DNA of 31,734 bases from Lachnospiraceae bacterium UBA1759 (GCA_002315555.1 DCHF01000021.1:114036-145769), one strand, 5' to 3'. Positions 14,304 through 22,331 are shown, numbered from the stretch's first letter. Numbers and translations are program-made. The notes: generated by a model from the sequence alone, not told the origin.

Positions 14304-14338
14304 GGGTCTGTCACCGACCGGCCCGCGGACCCGTGACA
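14304..14338 (-). promoter_or_regulatory. Pseudoknot-like leader of the flavin reductase-rubredoxin gene
   Basis: On the minus strand the order is TGTCAC, GGGTC, 13 nt, GTGACA, GACCC: the first pairs with the third and the second with the fourth. This interleaved order allows a pseudoknot or two exclusive hairpins. An alternative stem CCGGTC/GACCCGG is also possible. It lies between the putative promoter (14371-14398) and the ribosome site. It does not match the FMN riboswitch. Confidence 0.35.
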
Positions 14339-14370
14339 CGCGATTTTCTTCACGGATCGATTTTCAATAT

Positions 14371-14398
14371 ATTCTACACCTTTTTGAAAAATATACAA
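14371..14398 (-). promoter_or_regulatory. Putative promoter of the flavin reductase-rubredoxin operon
   Basis: Minus strand TTGTAT (14393-14398), 16-bp spacer, TAGAAT (14371-14376). The -35 is only a partial match. Confidence 0.45.
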
Positions 14399-14414
14399 CC
14401 GTATTCACAATACC

Positions 14415-14443
14415 TTGACTTTTTTTGAGGGCGATGGTAAGAC
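14415..14443 (+). promoter_or_regulatory. Putative promoter of the DUF5692 gene
   Basis: TTGACT (14415-14420), 17-bp spacer, TAAGAC (14438-14443). Good -35, weak -10; 42 nt upstream of the start codon. Confidence 0.4.
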
Positions 14444-14484
14444 ATTCTTTGGAATTACTTATTAAGTAAGAAAGGGGAAATATT

Positions 14485-15588
14485 ATGTTATTCCAGATCT
14501 ACGGCAGCATGGCCGGCACACAGCTTCTGGGCTGGGTCATGGTATTTGTCGGACTTATCGTTCTTAACGAGATCGCACGCCGCACCAAAGCAGGCGGCAT
14601 CGGTATTTTCGTTGTTCTGACCGGTATCCTCACCGTCTATTTCATCGCGGTCCACTGCGGCGCATTCGGCGGCAGGAACAACTGGACCGTCGCTTACATG
14701 GACGGCTGGTTCCATTACTTTAAGCTTTACGCAGCGGTCATCGGTTGCATCGGCTTCATGATGATCAAGTATGAGTGGTGGATCGGCAAGGAGCACTGGT
14801 TCAAGCCCTTCCCGTTCCTCATCGTTGCAGCGAACATCATGATCGCGAACGTTTCCGATATGGAATCCGCAATCAACGCATTCAAGGTCACCGGAGATTT
14901 CTCCGGCGCATGGTGGGCATCCAACGAAGGTGTATTCCTGTACGGCGGCTGGTGGAACATCGTCAATGCGCTTGCGGGCATGATCAACATCTTCTGTATG
15001 ACCAGCTGGTGGAAGATCTACTCCTCCAAGGACAAGAACACCTCGGATATGGTATGGCCCGATATGACCGTATGGTACATCGTCGCATACGATATCTGGA
15101 ACTTCCAGTACACCTATGCAAACCTGCCGACCCATTCCTGGTACTGTGGTCTTGCACTTCTGCTCGCTCCGACCTTCGCGAACCTCTTCTGGAACCGCGG
15201 CGGCTGGATCCAGAACCGTGCGAACACCCTTGCCATCTGGTGCATGTTTGCTCAGGTCGTTCCGGTATTCCAGCTCTGCAATACCTTCTCCGTTCTGCCG
15301 GCTCTTTATCAGGGCGCAAACGGTCTCTCCGCACTGGACCTGTATGACAAGGCCATCGCCGTATACAACTCCGGCGTGAACAATGCGGGCGAAGTCGTTG
15401 CAGGCATGGGCATTACCGCGAATCCGGTTCCGCAGGGCGTCGTCTCCATCCTGGCGCTCGCAGCCAATGTGCTCTGCATCATGATGATCATCAAGAGATC
15501 CAAGAAGATGCACATCAATCCGTACAAGGAAGATGTCTGGGTAGGCACTCCGGATTACGAAGAGGCACTTGAGAGAATCAGACAGTAA
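14485..15588 (+). CDS. DUF5692 family multi-pass membrane protein
   Basis: 367 residues, with about nine or ten hydrophobic segments spread over the whole length and only a short cytoplasmic-looking tail after about residue 335 (KRSKKMHINPYKEDVW). It is very rich in Trp, Asn and Ala, with repeated WW pairs (WWIG, AWWAS, GGWWN, SWWK). It matches the uncharacterised DUF5692 family; no catalytic motif can be named. ATG 14485 has AAAGGGGAAATATT upstream. Codons are strongly biased to C-ending forms (AAC, TAC, TTC, ATC), unlike the left part of the window, which suggests high expression. It is monocistronic, with its own promoter and terminator. Confidence 0.8.
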   Translation: MLFQIYGSMAGTQLLGWVMVFVGLIVLNEIARRTKAGGIGIFVVLTGILTVYFIAVHCGAFGGRNNWTVAYMDGWFHYFKLYAAVIGCIGFMMIKYEWWIGKEHWFKPFPFLIVAANIMIANVSDMESAINAFKVTGDFSGAWWASNEGVFLYGGWWNIVNALAGMINIFCMTSWWKIYSSKDKNTSDMVWPDMTVWYIVAYDIWNFQYTYANLPTHSWYCGLALLLAPTFANLFWNRGGWIQNRANTLAIWCMFAQVVPVFQLCNTFSVLPALYQGANGLSALDLYDKAIAVYNSGVNNAGEVVAGMGITANPVPQGVVSILALAANVLCIMMIIKRSKKMHINPYKEDVWVGTPDYEEALERIRQ

Positions 15589-15599
15589 GCATTCATAAA

Positions 15600-15659
15600 G
15601 CCGCTTTCCAAGGGAATACCGGGCATACGGAAAACTCCCCGGGAGGCGGCTTTTCATTT
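15600..15659 (+). terminator. Terminator after the DUF5692 gene
   Basis: Arms GCCGCTTTCC (15600-15609) and GGGAGGCGGC (15641-15650) pair with two G-T wobbles around a 31-nt loop, followed by TTTTCATTT. The next gene's ribosome site begins right after it. Confidence 0.7.
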
Positions 15660-15669
15660 GGAGGGTATC

Positions 15670-16509
15670 ATGGGAAAACTGATCCAGTTCTGTACCGGTG
15701 CGTCACGCTTTAACGGCGAGTGGCACTGGCAGGCAGCCGGCATGGGCTATGTGATCGTGACGGAAAACAAGCATCTGATCTGCATCGACGGCGGTACGGA
15801 CCGCGAGGATGCGATGGCGTTCATCGAGCTTCTTGAAGAAACGGCGGGAAAAAAGCCGGTCGTAGATCTCTGGATCCTGACGCATCCGCACGATGATCAT
15901 TTCACGGCGCTTTACGAAATCTCAAATCATGAGGAGCTCCGCTCCCGCCTTACCGTGAAGAAGTTTCTCTGTACGGTGCCGGATGAACTGCCCTGGCAGA
16001 GTAAGGGCGGCACAGCCGATGCCAAAGAAGACATGCGGCGGGTGTTCTCTATCGCACCGGGGCTCGGTGCGGAATTTGTCCGTGTGCAGCGCGGCGATGT
16101 ATTTGACGCGGACGGCACGCTCATAAAGTTTTACCATACTTATACGGATGCGGAAACGCTGGAGGACCCGAACGAGCTCTCTATGGTATTTTCTGTACAG
16201 GGAAAGCATAAAAAGGCCATGTTTACGGGCGATTCCTACGCGAGCGGACTCGCTGCGGCATTAAAAAACACGGCTTCCGCGGATCTTAGGAGCGACGTGA
16301 TCCAAATCGCGCATCACGCGTTAAACGGCGGAAACCGTGCGTTTTATGAGGCTGTAGGGGCAAGTATCGCACTGGTGCCGATCTCCGCTTCCGGAAACCG
16401 CGCAATGAAGGCACCGGAAGAGACCTGCAGTGCGGATAACGATTGGGCGATCGCCCACGCGGAGACCGTTCTTAAAGCATTTACCGGAACGGTATCAATT
16501 GATTTCTGA
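15670..16509 (+). CDS. MBL-fold metallo-hydrolase
   Basis: 279 residues. ATG 15670 is preferred over an in-frame TTG at 15658 because GGAGGG lies 4 nt upstream. The metallo-beta-lactamase fold is shown by THPHDDHF (His72, His74, Asp76, His77), FTGDS (a metal-bridging Asp) and QIAHHALNGG (the later His). The family covers hydrolases of many substrates; the short form and ComEC-like FTGDS/HHA pattern do not identify one. No signal peptide, so cytoplasmic. It starts 10 nt after the DUF5692 terminator and its 3' end overlaps the convergent Mrr-like gene by 15 nt. Confidence 0.85.
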   Translation: MGKLIQFCTGASRFNGEWHWQAAGMGYVIVTENKHLICIDGGTDREDAMAFIELLEETAGKKPVVDLWILTHPHDDHFTALYEISNHEELRSRLTVKKFLCTVPDELPWQSKGGTADAKEDMRRVFSIAPGLGAEFVRVQRGDVFDADGTLIKFYHTYTDAETLEDPNELSMVFSVQGKHKKAMFTGDSYASGLAAALKNTASADLRSDVIQIAHHALNGGNRAFYEAVGASIALVPISASGNRAMKAPEETCSADNDWAIAHAETVLKAFTGTVSIDF

Positions 16510-16998
16510 GTTCTCCTCCATCAGGGCGAGCACATCGCCGCCCCAGAGCAGAATGTTCAACGCTTCCGCCATTTTACAGGCACCGGAAGTGAATTTCTGA
16601 TTGGTAATGACGACACCGACCATACTGTGATAAAAATCGCGTCCCGCATAGATCTCCTGAACGGCCTTGGTACCGACCGGATGATCGTAGCGCTTGCACT
16701 GGAAAGCATAGGTAATGCCCTCCTTTTCAGCGAAGATATCGACGCCGAAGTCACTGGAGGCCGGTGTCATTTCGATTTCCGTAAAACCGTTTAACTGCAA
16801 TAGACGCGCACAGTACTCTTCAAACTCCGCACCGTCCATCTCCATGTAGAATTCATCGTCGTCTTTATGGTTCCGGCGGTGTTTTTTACGTGCGTTTGCA
16901 ATCATGATGACGAGCAGAATCAAAAGGACGATGAGCAGCCCGGCAATGACCGTCTTTTCGGTATTTTGTTTTATCAAATCAAGAAGGATGTCGACCAT
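16495..16998 (-). CDS. Membrane-anchored Mrr-like restriction endonuclease domain protein
   Basis: 167 residues from ATG 16998, chosen because GGGAG lies about 7 nt upstream and a longer in-frame start at 17142 would overlap the divergent ttcA gene and its promoter. One membrane helix (about 17-36) is followed by a basic stretch and an Mrr-type nuclease domain: Asp87 (DFGVD), then Gln100-x-Lys102 (QCKRY), the D...QxK signature of the PD-(D/E)xK fold, and VVITNQKFTSGA. Such anchored Mrr domains are widespread in Firmicutes; they may act on incoming or damaged DNA at the membrane, which is inference. It has no methyltransferase partner here. Confidence 0.85.
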   Translation of the reverse strand: MVDILLDLIKQNTEKTVIAGLLIVLLILLVIMIANARKKHRRNHKDDDEFYMEMDGAEFEEYCARLLQLNGFTEIEMTPASSDFGVDIFAEKEGITYAFQCKRYDHPVGTKAVQEIYAGRDFYHSMVGVVITNQKFTSGACKMAEALNILLWGGDVLALMEENSEIN

Positions 16999-17053
16999 GG
17001 CGGATCTCCCGTAAAAATCATCGGGCTCTTTTAAGGAAAAGCCTGATATTATC

Positions 17054-17082
17054 TTACCATTTTTCCGGAAATATGCTATAGT
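17054..17082 (+). promoter_or_regulatory. Promoter of the ttcA-recombinase operon
   Basis: TTACCA (17054-17059), 17-bp spacer, TATAGT (17077-17082), about 38 nt upstream of the GTG start. Confidence 0.55.
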
Positions 17083-17119
17083 TTTATTCGTTAAACCTGT
17101 TTTTTTACGGAGGCGATCT

Positions 17120-17857
17120 GTGAAGACCCAAAAGCTGCTCACTTATTTACGAAAATGCGCTCAGGAATATGACCTGATCGAGGAAAATGATGTGATCGCC
17201 GTCGGCGTGTCCGGCGGAAAGGATTCGCTGGCGCTTGTCTACGGTCTTTCGCGGCTTAAGACATTTTATCCGAAGAAATTCGATGTGATCGCGATCACCG
17301 TGGATACCGGCATGGGCTGCGATTTTTCCGCGGTGGAAAAGTTCTGTAAGGAGCTTTCGGTGCCCTATTTCGTGGAAAAAACGGAAATCGGCCCGGTGAT
17401 CTTCGAAGCGCGTAAGGAAGAGAATCCGTGCTCGCTCTGCTCCAATATGCGACGCGGTGCGCTGGTGAACGCAGCGGTCGAGCATCACGCGACCAAGGTG
17501 GCGCTCGGTCATCACAAGGATGATTTTCTGAATACTGCGATGCTTTCCCTATTCTTCGAGGGCCGCTTCTACTCTTTTGCCCCGCGTACGAACTACGAGG
17601 ACCGCGAGGTTCAGATCATACGTCCGCTTCTTTACGTCCCGGAGGCAGCGGTGCGGAACTTTGCGGAGGAAAATCATTTTCCGGTCGTAAAGAACCCCTG
17701 TCCCGCGGATCACAATACCAAACGTGAGGAAATGGCGCAGCTCATCATACGGCTGCAGCGGGACTACCCGGAGATCAAGGAACGGCTGTTCCATGCGATC
17801 GTAACATCGGACATTCCGGATTGGAAGGATCTGAGAAAGGACGGCGAAAACAAGTAA
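17120..17857 (+). CDS. ttcA: tRNA 2-thiocytidine biosynthesis protein, TtcA family
   Basis: 245-residue PP-loop ATPase of the TtcA group, which thiolates cytidine 32 of some tRNAs using ATP and an iron-sulfur cluster. The P-loop SGGKDS is at 31-36. Cysteines of the cluster are in CSLC (104, 107) and NPCPAD (194), the family spacing. The GTG at 17120 is the start: GGAGG ends 6 nt upstream. The length is a little short of E. coli TtcA, mostly at the C-terminus. It shares a transcript with a tyrosine recombinase 1 nt downstream, an odd but tight pairing. Confidence 0.85.
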   Translation: MKTQKLLTYLRKCAQEYDLIEENDVIAVGVSGGKDSLALVYGLSRLKTFYPKKFDVIAITVDTGMGCDFSAVEKFCKELSVPYFVEKTEIGPVIFEARKEENPCSLCSNMRRGALVNAAVEHHATKVALGHHKDDFLNTAMLSLFFEGRFYSFAPRTNYEDREVQIIRPLLYVPEAAVRNFAEENHFPVVKNPCPADHNTKREEMAQLIIRLQRDYPEIKERLFHAIVTSDIPDWKDLRKDGENK

Positions 17858-17858
17858 T

Positions 17859-18911
17859 ATGGCGGAACAGAGCTATTACAAGCAGGAAGACCTGAAAAAT
17901 ACCATCAAGCTTCGCGAGCTGATCCATGATCTCCCGCCCTATACCCGGGAGTTTTTCCGCGGCATCGAACTGAAGACCAGTTCACGCACGCGCATCGCCT
18001 ATGCCTATGATCTTCGCGTGTTTTTCAACTATCTTCATACCAATAATTCCGTATTCTCCGGGAAAGATACGGCGGAGATCACGCTTTCCGACCTGGAAAA
18101 GCTGAAGCCCGTGGACATTGAGGAATATCTGGATTATCTCAAAGTCTATTCTTCGAAAAACGGCCGGACGACCTCGAATGAGCTGCAGTCCGTCAAGCGG
18201 AAACTGGCTTCCCTCCGGAGCTTTTATAAATACTTCTACCAAAAGGAAATGATCATGTATGATCCGGTTGCGCTTGTTGCAATGCCGAGGATGCGTGAGA
18301 AAAACATCGTCCGGCTGGACGCCGATGAAGTCGCCGAGCTCCTCGATCACGTGGATTCCGGTGAACGGCTGACGGATAAGCAGCTCTCCTTCCACGAAAA
18401 GTCGCGCGTCCGTGACCTTGCGATCATGACGCTTCTTCTGGGCACCGGAATCCGCGTTTCGGAGTGCGTCGGACTGAATATGACCGATGTGGATTTCAAA
18501 AACACGGGAATCGCCATCCACCGGAAAGGCGGCAAGGAAATGACGGTCTACTTCGGGGATGAGGTCGAGGAGGCTCTGCTCGATTACATGGCCGAACGGA
18601 AAACGCTCACGGCGCTTCCCGGACATGAAGAAGCGCTCTTCCTGTCTTCGCAGAAAAAGCGCATTACGGTAAGGGCGGTTGAAAACCTGGTCAAAAAGTA
18701 TACGAAGACCGTGACGGTCGCTAAGAATATCACGCCGCATAAGCTTCGATCCACCTACGGTACCAATCTGTACCGCGAGACCGGAGACATCTATCTGGTG
18801 GCCGATGTCCTCGGCCACTCGGATGTCAACACCACAAAGAAGCACTACGCGGCCATCGAGGACGAACAGCGCCGGATGGCACGCGATAAGGTACGGTTGA
18901 GGAGAGATTGA
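17859..18911 (+). CDS. Tyrosine recombinase, XerC/XerD-like
   Basis: 350 residues. N-terminal core-binding domain about 25-135; catalytic domain with Arg199 (GTGIRVSE), Lys223 (RKGGKE), His294-x-x-Arg297 (HKLR), His320 (LGHSDVNTT) and nucleophile Tyr330: all six catalytic residues present. The length is slightly above XerC/XerD (about 300) because of an N-terminal extension and a short linker insert. ATG 17859 lies 1 nt after the ttcA stop, with only a distant AAAGGA, so translation is probably coupled. It may be the chromosomal dimer resolvase of this organism or a relative; no dif-like site was seen nearby. It is clearly related to, but shorter than, the recombinase at 11574. Confidence 0.88.
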   Translation: MAEQSYYKQEDLKNTIKLRELIHDLPPYTREFFRGIELKTSSRTRIAYAYDLRVFFNYLHTNNSVFSGKDTAEITLSDLEKLKPVDIEEYLDYLKVYSSKNGRTTSNELQSVKRKLASLRSFYKYFYQKEMIMYDPVALVAMPRMREKNIVRLDADEVAELLDHVDSGERLTDKQLSFHEKSRVRDLAIMTLLLGTGIRVSECVGLNMTDVDFKNTGIAIHRKGGKEMTVYFGDEVEEALLDYMAERKTLTALPGHEEALFLSSQKKRITVRAVENLVKKYTKTVTVAKNITPHKLRSTYGTNLYRETGDIYLVADVLGHSDVNTTKKHYAAIEDEQRRMARDKVRLRRD

Positions 18912-18982
18912 TTTTCTTTTCCGCCACTCCGGCAGGAATGGCTTTAAAACCCGCTCTTTTGTACCGAATTTCGCGCTTACGC

Positions 18983-19011
18983 TTGCACTTTTCACAAAAC
19001 TGAAATAAAAT
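18983..19011 (+). promoter_or_regulatory. Putative promoter of the CE4-like gene
   Basis: TTGCAC (18983-18988), 17-bp spacer, TAAAAT (19006-19011), 56 nt before the start codon. The 155-bp gap holds nothing else recognised. Confidence 0.45.
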
Positions 19012-19066
19012 TGAAACAATATGTACTTGAGGACTTCGGACAGCCTTCAAAGAAAAAGGTGAATAT

Positions 19067-20176
19067 ATGAGATTAAACCTGCGCGCAATAAAGGTATTAC
19101 TGGATATTGCCGTGATCGGCATGATCCTTGTGCTCGTTACGGTGATCGTCGATAACCGTTTCCACGCGCATAATATCCCGAAAATTACAGAAGATACGGT
19201 TCAGCAGGAGGCGGCGGAAAGCACACCGGCTGCGTCATCGGAGGAGCCTTCCGTCATTCCGGTAAGAGGAACCACGGAAAGTGCTTCGGAGGAAGGTGAT
19301 ACGGAACCGGACAGCGCGGACGCGGCATCGGAAAATGAAAATGAACCGGCAGCGGATACGACACCGGCGGAAACCGAACCGCCCGAAACCACAGCACCCG
19401 AGACACAGCCCGTCTCATCGGGCCCGGTCTATGCTTCCGGCAGCGGTGTTGAGATCCATGCACTCTCCGCGGAACAGCTCGCAGCGATCTCCGCACAGTA
19501 TGACAGTACGGTCCGCGGCTTTGGCGGTACCAGTTATTATACGGTCGTACAGGATGATCAGAACCGCTACGCGGGGATACCGAACATCAAGTTCCTTTGC
19601 GGCAACGGCACAGACAAGGTCGTGGCGTTCACGTTCCAGGAGGGCTGGGAATCCGGCATCACGAACCAGGTCATCGATATCCTGAATTCCAGAAATGTTC
19701 GCGGCAGCTTCTACATCGCGCACGAATATGCAATGAAAAATCCGGAGATCGTGCAGCGGATGATCAATGAGGGCCATGTGGTCGGTAACCATTCCTATGC
19801 ATGTCCGGATGAAGGCATGGCAACGCGTTCGCTGGAGGAACAGATGAATGACGCGCTGAAGATGCAGGATTACATGAAGGAAAAATTCGGATACACCATG
19901 AAGGGCTATAATCCGAACTCCGCGGTCTATTCCGAGGCATCGCTTGCGCTCTACTCCCAGATGGGGTATACCGTCGTTCTTTCCTCTGCAAGTTATGTGG
20001 ATTACAGCGCTTCCGCAAGCATCAATGCGGATGAAGTCCTTATGAACATGGAGACGGCGCTCCGGCCGGGAACCATTTACGCGTTCCATACGCTGAACGC
20101 TGCGACGGTGCTTTTCCTCGGTCCGCTGATCGATTACTGTGTCTCCCAGGGATACACGGTAATAACGCTTCCGTAA
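19067..20176 (+). CDS. Membrane-anchored CE4 polysaccharide deacetylase-like protein, catalytic motifs lost
   Basis: 369 residues. An N-terminal membrane helix (about 8-28) anchors the protein with its bulk outside. A flexible Ser/Glu/Pro/Thr-rich stretch (about 42-120) probably spans the cell wall, and a NodB-homology (CE4) domain fills about 175-369. The fold is recognisable (VVAFTF, VRGSFYIAHEYAMKNPEIV, GHVVGNHSY, YAFHTL), but motif 1 TFDDG is TFQEG (189-193) and motif 2 HSxxH is HSYAC (242-246), so two metal ligands and the catalytic Asp are missing; motif 3 Arg is also absent. It is therefore probably a binding protein and not a deacetylase. AAGGTG precedes ATG 19067. Monocistronic. Confidence 0.8.
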   Translation: MRLNLRAIKVLLDIAVIGMILVLVTVIVDNRFHAHNIPKITEDTVQQEAAESTPAASSEEPSVIPVRGTTESASEEGDTEPDSADAASENENEPAADTTPAETEPPETTAPETQPVSSGPVYASGSGVEIHALSAEQLAAISAQYDSTVRGFGGTSYYTVVQDDQNRYAGIPNIKFLCGNGTDKVVAFTFQEGWESGITNQVIDILNSRNVRGSFYIAHEYAMKNPEIVQRMINEGHVVGNHSYACPDEGMATRSLEEQMNDALKMQDYMKEKFGYTMKGYNPNSAVYSEASLALYSQMGYTVVLSSASYVDYSASASINADEVLMNMETALRPGTIYAFHTLNAATVLFLGPLIDYCVSQGYTVITLP

Positions 20177-20220
20177 GCTTAAAAAACGTCCTTTCCGGGC
20201 ATTTTAACACAGAAATCATA

Positions 20221-20265
20221 AAAGACCCCGAACGTCAGATAAATGCTGAATTCGGGGCCTTTTTA
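20221..20265 (+). terminator. Terminator after the CE4-like gene
   Basis: Arms AAAG-A-CCCCGAA (20221-20232) and TTCGGGG-C-CTTT (20251-20262) with a T-run after; it also has an A-run upstream and may act on the minus strand for the VOC gene. Confidence 0.85.
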
Positions 20266-20296
20266 TGTGTTTGTTTCGATGCCTCAAAAATGAACC

Positions 20297-20728
20297 TTAC
20301 TGCTCCTCTGCCATCCTTAAAATGGCCTGTGCCTGTCGGGATTCCGGCGGAAGCTCCATAAGCTCCAGAGGGTTTCCGTCCGGATCCTTGATCCAGAACT
20401 GGCGGCATTTTGCTTTTCCGAGGATCACATCGGTATCGGTCGGAATGCCGAGGGCCCTGATGCGGGCGAATTCCTTTTCCACGTCATCGACCTCCAGGCA
20501 GATGTGCACATAGCCGATGGCCTTCGGATCACGGTTCGGTTCGCTCTCCCCGCCCGGGAACAGCTCGATGAACTCATGCGGCGCCACATATAGATACACG
20601 ATGAACGGCTTTCCGTCATCGCCGCACATACGAAAGGCTTCCTTCAGGCCAATGACTTCCGTGTAAAACTTCAGGCTTTTGTCCAGATCCTTTGTACGGA
20701 TCGCGGTATGTCCGAGATGTGTGATCAT
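20297..20728 (-). CDS. VOC superfamily protein, glyoxalase I-like
   Basis: 143 residues from ATG 20728, which has AGGAGGAAATT upstream; longer in-frame starts have no site and run through a terminator. Two beta-alpha-beta-beta-beta modules of the vicinal oxygen chelate fold carry the full metal set of glyoxalase I: His in HLGHTAIRT, Glu in EFIELF, His in YVHICLEV and Glu in NPLELMEL. It may detoxify methylglyoxal as its hemithioacetal or act on another small metabolite. It stands alone between two terminators. Confidence 0.82.
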   Translation of the reverse strand: MITHLGHTAIRTKDLDKSLKFYTEVIGLKEAFRMCGDDGKPFIVYLYVAPHEFIELFPGGESEPNRDPKAIGYVHICLEVDDVEKEFARIRALGIPTDTDVILGKAKCRQFWIKDPDGNPLELMELPPESRQAQAILRMAEEQ

Positions 20729-20756
20729 AATTTCCTCCTGTAGAATTCCCGACATT

Positions 20757-20797
20757 AAAAACGACCGGGTTTTTATCATCATAAACCCGGCCGTTTT
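20757..20797. terminator. Strong terminator of the potABCD operon
   Basis: Stem AAAAACGACCGGGTTT/AAACCCGGCCGTTTT around a 10-nt loop. On the minus strand it lies 30 nt after the potD stop and runs into TTTTTAATG. Confidence 0.9.
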
Positions 20798-20828
20798 ATT
20801 ATGCAATTCTTTTATGATCGAAACAGGA

Positions 20829-22331
20829 TCAGCGTTTTTTGAACTTTTTAAGCATCAGGAATACGATGCCTGCGAGGATCAGAAGCCCCGCAGCGACCGG
20901 AATGACGACCGGCACGGAGTTTAAGTTAAAGCAGCGGACGCGGATCCACATTTTGTTGATCTTTTCATTGGCTTCTTTATCGAAGTAGATCATGATGGAC
21001 GCGCGTTGCAGGATCTCTTCGGAGGGATACTGTGCGATCAGCTGACGGCTCAGCTGTTCCTCCGGGACCGTGAGGACGTAATCCTCCGGATCGTCTCCTT
21101 CCGATGCGAAGAAATGCGCTACGGAATACTCCACGGCATCTTCCTCATCCTCATCGGCGCCGTAGTTCCAGTCAAGATATTCAAAGACTCTGGAGTCTTC
21201 ACCGCCGGAAATGCAGGAAGTATAGCCGATGTAGTACATATTGCGGACAACGTTGTCCGGACGCGAAAGGAAGTTGATGAACGCTTCCGCCGCCTGCTTC
21301 TTGCGGCTGTCTTCGGATATGCCCTTCTTCAGCATGACCCAGCCGTCAAAGTACACGTTCGTGGATTCCACAGGTACGGCAAAATTCAGATAGTAATCAT
21401 CCTCCTCCGCCTGGTCCATCGTGTAGACGGCATCGCCGGACCATTGATAGTTCGCAACGACCTTGCCGGTGATCATATCCGCTTTACCGGAGTCGGTCTC
21501 AAAGGAATACATGTTGTTACGGATCTTCTGCAGATAATCCTGTACGGCGTCGATCATTTCATCGGAAACATCGTTCATGATGTCCTGAAGATTCATTGCG
21601 TAATCCGGATCGTTCAGAAACTCTTCGGAAGTCAGAAGCTCGGAATTCAGCGCACCGACCGAGGAGAAATACGAGTCGCGGACATTGTCCTTGATCGTGA
21701 TCTGACGGCGGTAATCCGTGTTTTCGAACAGCTTCCAGGTGGCTGCCTCTTCTTCGGAGATCTCCTCCGGATTGTAGACAAAACCGGTGATGCCCCACAT
21801 GTAGCCGGCGGCATAACGGTCCCAGGTCACACCGTTGATATCGTGTGTTTCAAAGATGTTGCGGATATACGGGGAAACACCGTTGATGTAATAGTTCAGT
21901 TCGTTGTCTTCGTCAAAGAACTCTTCGGACAACGGCTCCAGCATGTTCTCGGACATGAGCTTCATGATCATATACTCGGACGGGCAGATCAGGTCGTATA
22001 CATCGCCGATCGTCAGCATGTTGTACAGATCCTCGTTCGTACCGAAATTGGAGTATTCCACAACGACGCGGACGCCGTAGGTCTCGTAATACCACTCTTC
22101 GAAGTCCTCCACCAGGGAGTTTTCGCCGAAGATATCGCCGCTTACCAGGTCGATGGTCTCTTCCTCGTCCCAGTCGCCTTCATCGATGTACTCCTCCCAG
22201 TTGCACACGCGAAGAACTACGGGATCCTCATCGCTCTTTGAGGCGGCGCTTACATCTACCGTGAAGACCGGGGAAAGCATCAGCACAGTCGCAATGAGTG
22301 CGGCAGAAACGGATCTTAAGATCTTTTTCAT
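20829..22331 (-). CDS. potD: Spermidine/putrescine-binding protein PotD, C-terminally membrane-anchored
   Basis: Extracellular substrate-binding protein of the polyamine ABC importer, 500 residues, longer than usual (about 350). A signal peptide (about 1-30) ends in VSA-A without a lipobox Cys. The body shows PotD features: LRVCNWEEYID, YDLICPSEYMI, WGITGFVYN, GWVMLKKG, and AAEAFINFLSRPDN. Acidic inserts occur near 45-65 and 410-440. It ends in a hydrophobic helix (VVIPVAAGLLILAGIVFLML) and basic tail, so it is anchored at the C-terminus, not by lipid. It is the last gene of the operon and overlaps the potC stop by 4 nt (ATGA). Confidence 0.92.
   Translation of the reverse strand: MKKILRSVSAALIATVLMLSPVFTVDVSAASKSDEDPVVLRVCNWEEYIDEGDWDEEETIDLVSGDIFGENSLVEDFEEWYYETYGVRVVVEYSNFGTNEDLYNMLTIGDVYDLICPSEYMIMKLMSENMLEPLSEEFFDEDNELNYYINGVSPYIRNIFETHDINGVTWDRYAAGYMWGITGFVYNPEEISEEEAATWKLFENTDYRRQITIKDNVRDSYFSSVGALNSELLTSEEFLNDPDYAMNLQDIMNDVSDEMIDAVQDYLQKIRNNMYSFETDSGKADMITGKVVANYQWSGDAVYTMDQAEEDDYYLNFAVPVESTNVYFDGWVMLKKGISEDSRKKQAAEAFINFLSRPDNVVRNMYYIGYTSCISGGEDSRVFEYLDWNYGADEDEEDAVEYSVAHFFASEGDDPEDYVLTVPEEQLSRQLIAQYPSEEILQRASIMIYFDKEANEKINKMWIRVRCFNLNSVPVVIPVAAGLLILAGIVFLMLKKFKKR

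Noticed and set aside
14300..14340. FMN riboswitch before the flavin reductase gene
   Set aside because: The conserved RFN sequence elements are absent; only local complementary segments are seen.
14488..15657. 389-codon open frame on the minus strand
   Set aside because: It is the shadow of the DUF5692 gene, caused by its strong codon bias, and has no protein-like motifs or ribosome site.
16999..17142. N-terminal extension of the Mrr-like protein to 17142
   Set aside because: It would cross the ttcA promoter and start; ATG 16998 has a ribosome site and begins just before the membrane helix.
21246..21262. GGACAACGTTGTCC as a further copy of the transposon-end repeat
   Set aside because: It is a chance palindrome in potD coding sequence and matches only the GGACAAC core.
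21006..22241. 411-codon open frame on the plus strand
   Set aside because: Antisense shadow of potD; no ribosome site and no family features.
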